A stretch of DNA of 64,000 bases from Pogona vitticeps (taxonomy: Eukaryota > Chordata > Lepidosauria > Squamata > Agamidae). The notes beneath the pieces were generated by a model, which ran no database searches, was not told where the DNA came from, and was given only the letters and a program-made list of their open reading frames with translations. The stretch spans positions 140,620,501 to 140,684,500 of the forward strand of contig NC_135786.1 in NCBI RefSeq assembly GCF_051106095.1. Direction: 5' to 3'. Below are positions 45,791 to 57,638 of this stretch, piece after piece (positions within the stretch are counted from its first letter, which is position 1; each line of letters opens with the position of its first letter). Both the position numbers and the translations under genes were made by a program.

Positions 45791-46789
45791 TGTGGGGTTT
45801 GATTTTAAATTGTTTAAAATATACTGTATTATATTTTTAAATGGTTTTATACAGTGTTGTAACCATCCCTGAGATCCTATGGTATAGGGTGGGTTCTATA
45901 TATCTAAATAATAACTTGTTCTTTTTCTTCTTGTTGCTACAACTGTTTATTTCTTTATTTATTGCTTCTTAGCCCATGACCAAAGGACCATTTTTTAAAT
46001 ATAAAAGTTTGAATTCTCAGTACTGAGAACAATATTGACACCGCAAAACTAAGGATGTCAGATGTCAGAGACAAGGTCCTTGAAACCAATTGTTTGTTTA
46101 TTAAGTCATATGAATGTAAGTCATATGAATTTGAATGATGTCTCTATGATACATCAAAACTATGGAGGATAAAATGTTACAAGCATTTAAAAATCAGTGA
46201 TCTGACTACATATGGAAAGACACATAGAAAATTGTGTGTGTGCAAGATGGAGAGAGAGGATGAGAGAGAGAAGCTAAAAATGCCAGTGATGGTCTAGTGT
46301 TTTAAAGCAGCATCTAGCATTTAAATAGAAATTAAAAATTTAGAAATTTAAATAGAAATTAGGAAAATCTGAGGAGCCAAAATACAACCCAAAATATCAT
46401 GGAGGAAATATAAATCTGTGGCTATGTGTGTTTTCATAGTAAAAAGCGTGTGTTGAACTAATAGTAGAAGTAGAAAGAATGGTGATTATGAGTGTGTGGC
46501 ATTTTCAATGAAGAATAAATAGAGTTCTGAGACAGATTATCCTGAGGACTAGCAAAACAAATACAGGAAAGGTTGATTTTGTGGGACTACATCTTCTGGA
46601 ATGTCACAGCAGGGGAATTCTGGTCCATTAAAAAAAAGCAACCTACCTCTGGGGCCAAACAAGGTAATTAAGAAGTTTCCGAAGAGAACAGACAGAAGGG
46701 TTCCAAAGCCCCAGAATCTTCAGGTGATGTGATGGGAGAGAGCTGGTTGCAGGAGATGGAAGCAACCTAGTAAGGTTCTTGGGTGTGTG
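45791..46789. other. ANKRD33B intron 1, nothing recognised
   Basis: AT-rich, no feature recognised. Confidence 0.4.
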
Positions 46790-47440
46790 TGGACAGCCTA
46801 AAAACAAACTCAGGATTTAATACACAGAGCAGGACAGAAATCTGAAGCTTCCTAACACTCTTCAAAGGCAACTCCACATAGAGTGTGTTATTGTAGTCCA
46901 GATGGGCTGTGACAAAGGCATGTGACAGAGCAAACATCTCTAGGAATGGAGGCAACTAATGCATTAATTTTAACCATGCAAATGCACTCCTGGCCACTGC
47001 TGAAAGTTGATGGTATCAGCATACTGGTGGCAATGAACTCCCGAACTCTAAACAACTCTCTTAGTAATTCCATGCATATGTTGGATAACATGGAGGACAG
47101 AACTGAATCCTGTGGGACCCCACAGGCCAATGGCCAGGATGTCAAAAAGGATCCCCCCTGCATCAGCTGCTGGGATTGCCACTCCAGGCAGGATTGGAAC
47201 TAGTTCTGTAAAATAGTACTGAGTTCTATTGCAGGAAGGCAACCCAAGTGTAGCATGGACATGGCACTGTAAACTATCAAGAGGTCTAGCAGAACCACCA
47301 GAGACAAAGTCCTGGTGTCCAACTCCCAGCATAGTTTGGCTAGCAAGGGGACCAAATCTATCTGCATCTCATAGCAAGGCTTGAAGGCAGATTGAAATGG
47401 ATCTAGATAATGCCACTTGTCCAGGCACCCTTGAATGGTA
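46790..47440 (-). mobile_element. Decayed L2/CR1-type LINE fragment
   Basis: On the - strand: DPFQSAFKP (about 47390), CGVPQDSVLSSMLSNICMEL (RT motif, about 47060-47125), HAFVTAHLDYNNTLYVELPL (about 46865-46925). These match SGFRPG, GVPQGSILSPMLFNIYM and HALVTSRIDYCNALYVGLPL of the intact LINE. Multiple frameshifts and deletions; old. Confidence 0.8.
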
Positions 47441-48005
47441 TGGTTATGATACTGGGGTTTGCTTTATTTTTAAAAAAAGTATTAAAAAGAAAACTTAAAG
47501 ATTAATGGGATAAAGTTGACTGATCATGTTCTCCGATTTCATCTAACTTTCATAAGAGGGCTGAAAAAACCAACATGAAATCCATCATGGTGGGAATTTA
47601 TGTGAATGTTGCTCTCAGGCAAGACTTCAAATTTTGTAACCTTTAATGGGAAGAAGTGGAGGGGACCAGAAGATAAAAAGATAACCAAAACGTTGTTTAT
47701 ACACATTTCACCTGGGAGGTGCTTGACCTGATTTTTCCTAACATTAAAGCTTTTTTGGGGGGCCTTTTCCAAGAATGGAATAAAAATATCCTTCATAGAT
47801 GTCAGCTACTTATGCTCAAACTGGAAGAATTTGGGGATACTATTAAAAATAGTGCTGGGTGGCCCAATTTTGGAAATGGGCTTGTGGGGGGGGCTGGAAG
47901 TTAAGCTATTTCCTAGTTATGGGTGAAACAGCTTCTTTATTGATCCCAGTTTTTGAGATGAAGAAGAGGTCAATAAAATGATATTGTGACTGGGTTCGTG
48001 ATGAG
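47441..48005. other. ANKRD33B intron 1, nothing recognised
   Basis: No exon recognised; runs into the repeat copy that follows. Confidence 0.4.
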
Positions 48006-48690
48006 ATAGGGGCAGCTCCTGTTTTGGGGCGGGAAATAACCAGGAGGGTTAAATTTGAATATTAGCAGGTTTATTAAACTTAACATCAGAGGAATCAACA
48101 ATGACTTTGGTAGGTTCAAAACAACTTAATTCAGGAAGATGACCATAAGAATCTGGTAATGTATTCAAGAAGGAATTGTCCTGTTTCATTGTGGAGCCGG
48201 ACCAAATTGTTCCTTGTCAGTAGATTTCTGTAGGGGCGCGCTCCTCACAGCACAAATCGTGCCACAACACGGGTGGCGTGCCCAATTCCCCCTTGAGTGG
48301 CGGTTTGTTGAAAGATGCATCGGGACAGATCACCCTCCTCCAGTGACCCCGTCCCCTTGGGAACACCACCACAGTCCATTCTGTAGTCTCCGTTATAACC
48401 ACTCCTTCCTTCTGGACAGCTGGGTCTGGTAACAAACCTCCCACTTTCAAGTTGGGAATGTCTTTCAGTAGATTGTGCACCTTTTTGTATTCTGATTCTC
48501 CTCCTCCTTTCATCTCCTCTCTCGGTACTCTGAAAACTCTCACCCCTTCCTCTTCCTTTTTATCCTCCTCCCAAACAGGCAATATTAACTCCTCTCCTTC
48601 CTTTCCTTTTCCTTCCTCCACTAAGCACACTTCTGTCTTCATTCCTTTTTCTATATTCACTATCAATCACCCCTTCTGATTCCTCTTTTG
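48006..48690 (-). mobile_element. Broken copy of the unclassified charged-ORF repeat family (copy 4)
   Basis: On the - strand the main frame (48666-48217) gives KTEVCLVEEGKGKEGEE, LLKDIPNLKVGGLLPDPA and TTEWTVVVFPRG, aligned with copy 3, and beyond it LPELSCFEP. Adjacent to the (CATA)n array. Family unknown; it looks broken. Confidence 0.55.
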
Positions 48691-48699
48691 GTCCATACC

Positions 48700-48821
48700 A
48701 TACATACATACATACATACATACATACATACATACATACATACATACATACATACATACATACATACATACATACATACATACATACATACATACATACA
48801 TACATACATACATACATACAA
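48700..48821. repeat. (CATA)30 microsatellite
   Basis: About 122 bp of uninterrupted TACA/CATA repeats, continuous with the outer edge of the inverted repeat at 48842-48941. It probably grew from a TGTA-type LINE or SINE tail. Confidence 0.95.
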
Positions 48822-48841
48822 ACCTTTAATTCCATTAAAAC

Positions 48842-48941
48842 TACAGAGTGCATTAGACAAGTGGAAAAACTGTGGGGAGTAATAAGTGGTCATGGTTTTA
48901 TTACTCCCCACAGTTTTTCCACTTGTCTAATGCACTCTGTA
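48842..48941. repeat. Perfect 44-bp inverted repeat (hairpin)
   Basis: 48842-48885 and 48898-48941 are exact reverse complements around a 12-nt loop. Imperfect pairing continues outward (CAAACCTTTAATTCCATTAAAA against TTTTAATGGCAATAAAGGTTTG). Each arm reads outward into a TGTATG-like tail, so this looks like two tail-out copies of the 3' end of a retroelement. Confidence 0.92.
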
Positions 48942-48979
48942 CTTTTAATGGCAATAAAGGTTTGTCTGTATGTATGCAT

Positions 48980-50000
48980 TGTTCCCCTCTTTTGGCCTTT
49001 CTGTTATAGATTCTTTTATCTGAGGAGATGGCGCACTCTCGTCAGCTTCCACATAACCTACTCCTTCTTCACAGATACTGTATATAGATTAAACAACTAG
49101 CTTTTGTTTAAAAAGAGTGCATCCATGTAAGCATTGCAAAACAAAATGAAAATTTCCACATATTGAATTATAGATGGGTGGTTTTTTTGTGATACCACAG
49201 ACAGAGCTTTCCTGTAACCTTGGTATCTTTTTAATGGGAGGCAGTACACACTGGCTGTACAGTGAGAAGCATCAAATAGTGGGTACTCCACAAGTAAAGC
49301 ATCATATTGTACAATTCCACTTATACAGTTCTAGGCCTATCCCATGCTGGGAGCAGAGATGTGTAACGAACAAGAAAGGAAAATGCCAGTCTTGGATGAG
49401 AACTCAAACAAGGCACTCCAATCCTGTAGCCCTATTCAGTTGTTGTTATTAATCAGAGTGTGCTTACCTTATATAGAGGAAAATGCATCCATCCCCACAA
49501 CCGCTGTTTCTGGTTCTATTGCTCTTCTGTTCCTGGGAAGTGATGACTCTAAAAAAGGACAGCCACTGTAAACCATAAAGGCTCTCCACGTGAGCAGGGA
49601 TGCCAATTTTCCATAGCCCCAGCACGTGGAGGCACCCACGGATAATAGAGACTCTGCTCTTCAGATTCATCACTCTCCATAGTAAAGGGAGCAACAGAAC
49701 TGAAAACCAAGAGGGCAGGGCTGGAGTGCTCTCTTCTACACACAGTAGCAATACTCCATTTAATAACAACTAAATACAGCTTTTATCTGCTGAGCAAATA
49801 GCAACATCACAGTGTGCTGACTTCTGTGTCTGGCTTTCCTTGGCTCCTAACAATTTATTCTGAGACTCCATCTAAGTATCTTAGAGGTTTAGATCTGCTT
49901 TATCTTAGTGCTGCATCTGGCCTGATAGGTCAAAGTGCTATGACTAATATTTAGTTCTACTAGCAAAGAGAAAGTGAGTGTGTATGTGGAAAAACTGAAC
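48980..50000. other. ANKRD33B intron 1, nothing recognised
   Basis: No exon or repeat recognised. Confidence 0.4.
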
Positions 50001-50441
50001 TACAGTGGTGCCCCGCTTAACGATTACCCCGCTTGATGATGAATCCGCTTCATAATGATTTTTTTGCGATCGCTATTGCGATCACAAAACGATGTTTTCA
50101 TGGGCAAAATCCGCTTTACGGTGATCGGTTCCCTGCTTCGGGAACCGATTCTTCGCATTACAACGATCAAAACAGCTGATCGACGGGTTTTCAAAGTGGC
50201 CGCCAGCTGTTCAAAATGGCTCACCACTGTGTTTAGGACGGATTTTTCACTGCATAGGCATCGGAAAATGGCCGCCCTATGGAGGATCTTTGAAGGTCGC
50301 TGAGGTATTTCACCCATTGGAACACATTGAACCGGTTTTCAATGAATTTCAATGGACTTTTTTTATTTCGCTTGACGAGGATTTTGCTCTACAGCGATTT
50401 CGCTGCAACAGATTATCCTTGTCAAGTGAGGCACCACTGTA
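50001..50441. mobile_element. Tigger-like MITE
   Basis: TA-CAGTGGTGCCCCGCTTAACG at the left and GTCAAGTGAGGCACCACTG-TA at the right; 441 bp. Confidence 0.85.
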
Positions 50442-51424
50442 CTTTTTGTGGCATATTATAGAAATTATTACTAGAAATCACTTGATTTTAGAAGCTTCTT
50501 TTTTGGGAGAAAACCCCTCCCATATTCTTTACTCTGTGATTTTAGAGACTATTTAAATTGGTATTCTATTTTAACTGATTATTTTTTCAATTCAAGAGAG
50601 TTCTTCAGTGTTTGCTGAATGACATGATAATGATCAATTAAGTACCATATGAAAATTATAATTACATAGGATTAAAATGCCCAGACTTCCCCATCTGGAG
50701 CAAATTTGTAATGATAAAAACACAATGTGGAAAAGATTGGATTTTTCACGTATAGCCATTTTGTTTATTTCTCACAGGGCACGGTTCAAAATTGTTACGT
50801 GAGACTTAGACATACAATTTTTTATGCATATTCCCCTCCTTATTTCTCCTTTTTTGTGGTAGAAGAGAGCCAATGTGTATACGACTGTTTTACACACTGC
50901 AGATGAGCCTTTTTAATGGCAGCATTCCTGTTTAATTATAGCCAGGGACCAAGACTTGGAGGTTTCCGTGTGACTGAAAAGCTGAAAGCTGTTCAGGATG
51001 AGAGACTGGAGTATCTTGAGGGATATGTGATTTATGTTGGTGAAGTAGTACTGAAATCATGAAGAATTCTAAGACAGTAACATTGCATAACTTGGTTTTC
51101 AGATTTCAGATTGAAACAGGATTCTAATAAGCACTTTGGTGTGAATCCATTGGACTGTACTCCTTTTTGCTAAGCAGTTGGCAGACAACAGTGAAGTTAA
51201 TGTTAAAACAATTAATAGCATTTTGTATGAAAATAAAATTCATCCATAACCCTCAGCGATACAAAATGCACAATTAGGTACTTGATAGTGTGAGCCTTGA
51301 AATCTGCTTTAGCAAATGGTGCTTTCTGCCACAAGAGGCAGAACAGCATCCTTTGCTTGGAGGATAGCAATATCAGTGGTCTTACTAGAAAATTATTAGT
51401 ATTAATATTTCCAATTTGCAAATT
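50442..51424. other. ANKRD33B intron 1, nothing recognised
   Basis: AT-rich, no feature recognised. Confidence 0.4.
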
Positions 51425-51437
51425 TATATAATTTGTA

Positions 51438-51786
51438 AGTAAAGGTAAATGTTCCTCTTGACAATTTTTTTTTGTCCAGTCATGTTCGACTCTAGGGGGC
51501 GGTGCTCATCCCCGTTTCCAAGCGATAGAGCCAGCGTTTTGTCCGAAGACAATCTTCCGTGGTCACATGGCCAGTGCGACTTAGACACGGAACGCTGTTA
51601 CCTTCCCACCAAAGTGGTCCCTATTTATCTACTTGCATTTGCATGCTTTCGACCCGCTAGGTTGGCGGGAGCTGGGACAAGCGACGGACACTCACACCGT
51701 CGCGTGGATTCGATCTTACGACTGCTTGGTCTTCTGACCCTGCAGCACAGGCTTCTGCGGTTTAGCCCGCGGCGCCACCACGTCCC
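51438..51786 (-). mobile_element. Squam1/Sauria SINE with 13-bp target duplication
   Basis: Full-length on the - strand: head GGGACGTGGTGGCGCCGCGG, B-box region near 51700-51735, 3' end TAGAGTCGAACATGACTGGAC and AGGTAAATG-type tail. Direct repeats TATATAATTTGTA at 51425-51437 and 51787-51799. Less diverged from the family pattern than the copy at 6409. Confidence 0.93.
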
Positions 51787-51799
51787 TATATAATTTGTA

Positions 51800-52189
51800 C
51801 TGTTACTATATTATAGTGATTCCCATCTGTAATAATGCTTCCCATTAATTTCTAGCCGGATGATACCAGGAGAATGGGACCCTCTTAGCAAGTGAAGAAA
51901 GTTGCTATTTAAGGGTATGGCTATATTGCCAGGCTGGAGCATATTATCTTTCCATCGACTTGATTTGCACACTCAGCAATTTAAAATTAATTTCTACATA
52001 CAATGGATGTTATTTGCATCAGATTATTATGCTTGACAGGTTGTCTTGCACCTAGCTGAAATTTTGGGCTAGACACAATGGTGTGCCATTACCAGCTTGT
52101 CTCCCTTAAAGTCTACATCCATAAATCATATAATGAATCAGAAGCATAAATCATATATTAGAGTGAGCTGAATCATATTATGTGATGAA
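51800..52189. other. ANKRD33B intron 1, nothing recognised
   Basis: AT-rich; nothing recognised. Confidence 0.4.
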
Positions 52190-52436
52190 TGTTGGAGTTC
52201 AATTTGCAGTCTCACAAGCTGCCTGTAGTTTAAGTGACTTGGAGGGATCTTTCTGGGCTGGGGTGATTATCTATCCAGAACTAACCAATCATTCCTTCCA
52301 GCCTTTGATTTCAAAGACAGCCCCACCTCTCTGCTGAGTGTTCTGTCCTTTTCTTTAGTCTGTTGGTAGCAGTTGTTTGTTTCCTGTTGATCTGTTCAGT
52401 TGTTTCTATGTATCTGTGTAGGAAAAAAGCCTCACA

Positions 52437-52701
52437 TACAGTGGACCCTTGACTTACAGACGGCTTGACTTACAGACTTTTTGAGTTATAGACTTCTCTG
52501 GCTGCAAAATTTAGGTTTGACTTGCAGACTGAGATTTGACTTACAGACCAGAAAAAAACCAAAATGGAACAAAAACGACCTGTTACGTGATTAATCGGTT
52601 TTCAATGCACTGTAGGTCAATGGAGACTTGACTTACAGACTTTTTGACTTGAGAACCGCCTTCCAATATGGATTAAGTTCTCAAGTCAAGACCCCACTGT
52701 A
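52437..52701. mobile_element. Tigger-like MITE
   Basis: TA-CAGTGGACCCTTGACTTACA at the left and GTCAAGACCCCACTG-TA at the right; 265 bp, inserted in the left LTR of the fossil element. Confidence 0.85.
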
Positions 52702-53435
52702 CAAGTCTGTAATTTTAATCAACTGTAAGTTGCGAAATGTTTTTTTTCTTTTTCCTACAAGTGAGTGAATTATTGAGATTTTAACTGCTATGAACTCTCA
52801 CTCTTTATCTCTGAATTTCTCTCAATGGAAGGAGAGGCTGCAATTTAATCTCAGAACTTCATAGGTGCATGGTTGTTTGCAGAGACAAAGACAAACAGAA
52901 ACACAGGCCAAAGCTAAAAGGGACAATGACGATTCTATAGGAAAAGCAATAATTTCACTAAGCGTCTCAGATAAACAATATATATTAAAGACTATGAAAC
53001 TACCAAAGAATTGCTAGAAGTACTTGAAAAATCCTATGTTTTTTCCAGCTTTGAATCACAGGCAGTTTTTATTCAGGATCATGTACAGCCCAATCTTAAT
53101 AACAAACAAAATTATGAAAACACATTTCTGCTCTATTAATACTGTTTGAAAATTTCAGTTTAACTGGCTTTGAATGACTGATAGACTGAAAATGGAATTT
53201 CCCATAGCATTGCTGCAAGAGGGTGGCTGCATGCAAGTTTGAAAAGCGGTGTTGGAGTCTTGTTTGCAACCTCGCATGCTATCTGTGGTTTCTGTGAATT
53301 GGAGAGACTTTTCTGGGTTGGGGTGATGGTCTATCTATCCAGCACTTACCAGTAGCTCCTTCCAACCTTTGATTTCAAAGAGAGTCTTGCCCCTCTGCTG
53401 AGTGTTCTATCTCTTTCATTGGCTGGTAGCAGTTT

Positions 53436-53530
53436 TGTTTATTTATTTTATTTATTTATTTATTGGACTTATATACCGCCCCATAGCGCTACAAGCACTC
53501 TCCGGGCGGTTTACAATTTTTTAAATTATA
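53436..53530 (-). repeat. L2/CR1-type LINE 3' tail
   Basis: On the - strand, TTGTAAACCGCCCGGAGAG...GGGGCGGTATATAAGTCC followed by AATAAATAAAT. Inserted in the right LTR of the fossil element. Confidence 0.75.
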
Positions 53531-53752
53531 TTGCTGTTGATCTGCTCATTTGGTTGCTAAGTATGTGTGCAGAAAAGAAAGCAGCATACACAAGTCTGTA
53601 ATGTCAGGTAACTGTAAGTAAAGAAATGTTTTTTATTCTTTCTCTTACAAATGTCTCAGATTATTGAGACTTTAAGTGCAGGTTAATGAGAGAGGGGTGG
53701 ACTTTGGTGGACATTAAGCTGTTATCCTCTGTTGGTCTCTGTATTTCTATTA

Positions 53753-54738
53753 CGTAGCAAAATGAATTTTACTAGAAATTCAGAACTATGCAACATATAG
53801 TATTCAGGTGTGCCATAAATAATACCACATATGCTACCCACTGGTAACAGTCTAACAAGCAAAATGAAAAAAAAATATTATTGAAGAAGACAATTTAGAA
53901 TATCTTAGAAATTATTCAGGCAGTGTACCAAATATACACCTTTAGTTGAATTGACAGATATTTATAAAGTAAAGCTGTCCATTTGTCTAATGTAAGGAAT
54001 CAGTACATTAAGAAAAATACGTTCATTCAATTTCCTCTCTTGTATTTGTCTTACACATAACCTTTTTTCAGTGAGTAACTGTGTCATATTTGTGTTCAGA
54101 TATAATGATACCTTACTGCTTCAGTCAGTGGTTATGTACAGGTATGACTAAAGCTTGATTTTGGCCTATGTTCACTCTCTAGTACAATCTTGAACTTAAT
54201 CCACCGTAATGTAATCTATTGTGATCTTTCTAAGAATAGAATATAGGGCAGGGTTTTTTTCCTAGGCTTAACTAAGCTTACATTTCACAGTAGGTATAAC
54301 AATGGTTGCTTGAGAAATAAAGATGCCAGAAAATCACATTATCTGCTAAAACCACTGATACAGTGATTTTCTTTGGTATCAACATGCATTTAACTTATTT
54401 ATATAGAAGTCTAGATGTGAAGATAAACAAAAATAAATATCAGAAATGTTGGAGTTTGAAATTAACCTTCATACACCTTGAGGAAGTTGATACTGCACCG
54501 CAAACATAATATGCAAGTATATGGTGATTTTCGCTGTCATAGATATATTTGCAACTTTTTTTTTTGACCAGGTGCAACTTGGTGATTTATACACAGTTAA
54601 GTAGTCTCAGCAGATTCAAGGCCATAAGTGGCAAAATGGTCAGGGAAGCTTTAGAGGCAGCACTCTAGAAACAACAGCAGCCTGTTCCAGTTCTCAGTGT
54701 GCATTTACTTGCTTGATGGAGAAAGATTCTGAACAGAA
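53753..54738. other. ANKRD33B intron 1, nothing recognised
   Basis: AT-rich; nothing recognised. Confidence 0.4.
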
Positions 54739-54766
54739 GTGTGTGTGTGTGTGTGTCTGTGTGTGT

Positions 54767-54802
<36 letters not shown>
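54739..54802. repeat. Interrupted (GT)n microsatellite
   Basis: A GT run with two TCT interruptions. Confidence 0.95.
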
Positions 54803-54803
<1 letters not shown>

Positions 54804-54965
54804 CTGCAGCAGCAGACCTTTTTGGATGTAACATTAAATCACGGGAGTTTCTCAACAGGTAGCCTTGTTAATCTGTTTCAGCAGGTGTAGCAAAAATAAA
54901 TAGGAAAGAGTGATGGCACATTAAAGATTAAACAATTTATTTCAGTGTGAGCTTTGGTCAGTGTG

Positions 54966-55918
54966 ATGGATGCCCCACGTCAGGCCTGTCATTCATAGCT
55001 AGAGCTCATTTGCACAGCCTATGAGAGGACAGGAGGGGCAGAGGAAAAGAGTCAATTAAGTCAGTTAGAGAAAGGGAAGGAGAGAGGTTTGCAGAGAGAG
55101 ATACAGTGGTGCCTTGCTTAACGGGTGCTCCATTTAGTGATGAAATCGCTTAGCGACGACTTTTTCGAAGCATTTTTGCGCTTTGTTTAGCGATGGTCCC
55201 TATGGGCGATTTTCGCTTAGCGATGGTTGGGACCATGCTTCGCATAGCGATTAAATTTTGGAGGCCCTGTTTCGCTTAACGATGGTTTAAACAGCCTCAT
55301 GTTTGCTGTTTTTAAAATGTTTTTCTGTTATTTATAAAGTTAAAGTTTACTGTTTAAAATGTTTGAAATCATAAAGTGCACTTAATAAACCCTTTGTTAA
55401 CCAAATTTGACTTTGTTCTGACTCTTTTTTAATTTGTTGTTGTATTTTTCCCCCCATTGAGATGCATTGAATAGGTTTCAATGCATTTCAATTGGGGAAC
55501 TGCGTTTCGCTTAGCGATGAAATTGCTTAGCAGCGATTTTTTGGAACGAATTAACATCGCTAAGCAAGGCACCACTGTAGATAGTCAGAGAAAGCCTGAG
55601 AACTGTAACTGACAAAGATAAACTGGTTAAAGTGAATAAATAAAATAGGAGGTGTTTGAATGTGTGGCAGAATATATGAGATTTCAATTATTTTGATTCC
55701 ATGAAATGAATAAAGAACATCTGTGATGCTGAATTACCCTAATACCCTTTAATAAACAAGTTCTGTTGTTGGCAGCCAGTGTCAGACACTTTACAGCGTG
55801 GATAAAGAAATCCACTGGTGGCAGCGAAAGAAAGAAGGAACGTCACCAGCGTCAGCCCTTTAGGTTGAGAAAAAGAAACCGGGGTACAGGGTGAACGTAA
55901 CAGTCGGTAACAGTCCAT
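54966..55918 (+). mobile_element. Solo LTR-like fossil containing a MITE
   Basis: It starts TGTGATGGATGCCCC, has an AATAAACAAG signal near 55752, an ACTGGTGGCAGCGAAAG block near 55815 (compare TTGGTGGCAGC in the LTR at 11437-11925), and ends near 55918. It carries a Tigger-like MITE at 55102-55579. The family is uncertain; a fossil. Confidence 0.5.
55102..55579. mobile_element. Tigger-like MITE
   Basis: TA-CAGTGGTGCCTTGCTTAACG at the left and CTAAGCAAGGCACCACTG-TA at the right; 478 bp, the youngest layer of this nest. Confidence 0.88.
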
Positions 55919-56005
55919 GGGTGTGGGCCATGAAAGCTCACACTAAATACGTCACTCTTTAAGGTGCCATGTCTCTTTTGATTTTATTTTTGATGTACAT
56001 ACCAA

Positions 56006-56603
56006 ACTATTTTTGGCCATTGTGTAGACTGGTCCGCATGTGCTGATCCTTGGGTTTGTGCACTGCTTCTCTCCTTCTCTTCTGAAGTTGCCATGAACTG
56101 TTCATTTTGGCTTTTAGACCCCTCACAGCTTCATGTCACATACGATCTTAGAGAACTACTTAATTTTAAGCCAGGGTTGGGCAACTAATCCAAATGCCAA
56201 TTTTCTGCCTCTAGGATCATTCAGGGCCATGCATACTAAAACACTAAAATGCATGGCAAAAAAGATGAATCATAACTCTTGGAATTATTTCATTTGTTTG
56301 TGTTCTGGGAAGAAATAGGAACGGGGAGTTTGGCAAGCCAAGATTGCTAAATCAAGCACCTGAGAAGTGAACATTGACTACTTCTTCTAATTTTAGTTGT
56401 GGTTAGTAAACAAAATACTACAGTATAATAATTCATGGTTTTGTCAATAATTGAAAGTTTGTGTTTTATAAGAATTTAAAAGGCTTACGGGGAGCAGGAA
56501 AAAAGCCTTAAAAGTCATGTGCCTACAGTTTTTCTCACAACTGAAAGACTGTCTTCAATATATTTTTTAAATTTGATATTTCTGAAATATAGAACCTAGA
56601 AGC
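56006..56603. other. ANKRD33B intron 1, nothing recognised
   Basis: No exon or repeat recognised. Confidence 0.4.
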
Positions 56604-57638
56604 TACCGTATTTTTTGCTCAATAAGACGCACTCCCCCCCCCCAGAATGTGGGTGGGAAAGTTCCTGCATCTAATGGAGCGAAGGCAGCAATTTCGTCCC
56701 CGCTGGCCCCGTGGGAGGGAGCGTCGGGGGCTAGCGCTGGCGAAATCGCCAGCTTCCAGGTGGGGGTAGCGTTGCAAAGGTCCTGGAAGGCTCACTCGGA
56801 CCCTTGCGACGCTCCTCCCACACCCGCATGGATCCAGCACTGGCGAAATCGCCAGTTTCTGGGAGTCTTTTGAGGCTTCCCAAGCCTCAAAAGACTCCCA
56901 GAAGCTGGCGATTTCGCCCCTGCTGGCCCCGTGGAGGGGTGGGGGGAGCCTTGCAAGGGTCCGAGGGAGCCTTCTAGAACCCTTGCAAGGCTCCCCCCGC
57001 CCCCCCACGGGTCCAGCATGGCCAAAATCGCCAGCTTCTAGGACCTTTTCTGAGCCTTTAAAGCCTCAGAAAAGGTCCTAGAAGCTGGTGATTTCACGCA
57101 CCCCCGCTCCATGGGGGGGTGGGGGAAGCCTTGCAAGGGTCCAAGGGAGCCTTCTAGGACCCTTGCCACACTCCCCCCACCCCTGCACGGATCCAGCTCC
57201 GGCGAAATCGCCAGTTTCTGGGAGTCTTTTGAGGCTTGGGATGCCTCAGAAGAGTCCCAGAAGGTGGCGATTTCACCCCTTCTGACCCCGGGGGGGCAGG
57301 GTGAGTCTCTAAAGGGTCCTGGAACACACCCTAGGACCCTTTGGAGGTCCCCCTGCCCCCCCCGCTGGGCCAGAGGGGGGGAAATCACCTTCTGGGACTC
57401 TTTTGAGGCTTAGGAAGCTTCAGAAGAGTCCCAGAAGGTGGCGATTTCGCCCCCTCTGACCCCCAGGGGGGCAGGGTGAGCCTCCAAAGGATCCTAGGGT
57501 GTGTTCCATAAGATGGACCTCTCCATAAGGCTCACCAATTTTTAGGAGAAGAAAACTGATTATTTTTCCTGTTTTCTTCTCCTAAAAATTTTTTGCATCT
57601 TATGGAGAAGTGAGTCTTATGGAGCGAAAAATACAGTA
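56604..57638. mobile_element. TA-flanked element built of tandem GC-rich hairpins
   Basis: Terminal inverted repeats of about 28 bp (TACCGTATTTTTTGCTCAAT at the left; the inverse of TACTGTATTTTTCGCTCCAT at the right), each next to TA. The interior is three to four units, each made of alternating palindromes: one with GGCGAAATCGCCAGTTTCTG and its inverse, one with CCTTGCAAGGGTCC and its inverse. No transposase. Confidence 0.8.

Larger units (their letters stand above)
52190..53752 (+). mobile_element. Fossil LTR retrotransposon, both LTRs present
   Basis: Two diverged direct repeats (52190 to about 52818, and 53250 to about 53752) both begin TGTTGGAGT and share CCTTTGATTTCAAAGA, TCTGCTGAGTGTTCT and ACAAGTCTGTAAT in order. 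They flank a short internal remnant of about 430 bp whose reading suggests a Ty1/copia-like gag, tentatively. Each LTR carries a later insertion: a Tigger-like MITE in the left and an L2-type tail in the right. Old and broken, with most of the interior lost. Confidence 0.55.
54850..56005. mobile_element. Inverted-repeat element split by an LTR insertion
   Basis: 54850-54965 (GATGGCACATTAAAGATTAA, AGTGTGAGCTTTGG) and, inverted, 55919-56005 (CATGAAAGCTCACACT, TCTTTAAGGTGCCATG) are the two halves of a foldback family common in reptiles. The sequence between them is an LTR-type insertion. Confidence 0.6.

Noticed and set aside
48688-48911. Met-Tyr-Val-Cys and Thr-Tyr-Ile-His repeat frames.
   Set aside because: Translations of the (CATA)n microsatellite. 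Similar Cys-Val frames at 33.8 kb and 38.7 kb come from (TG)n.
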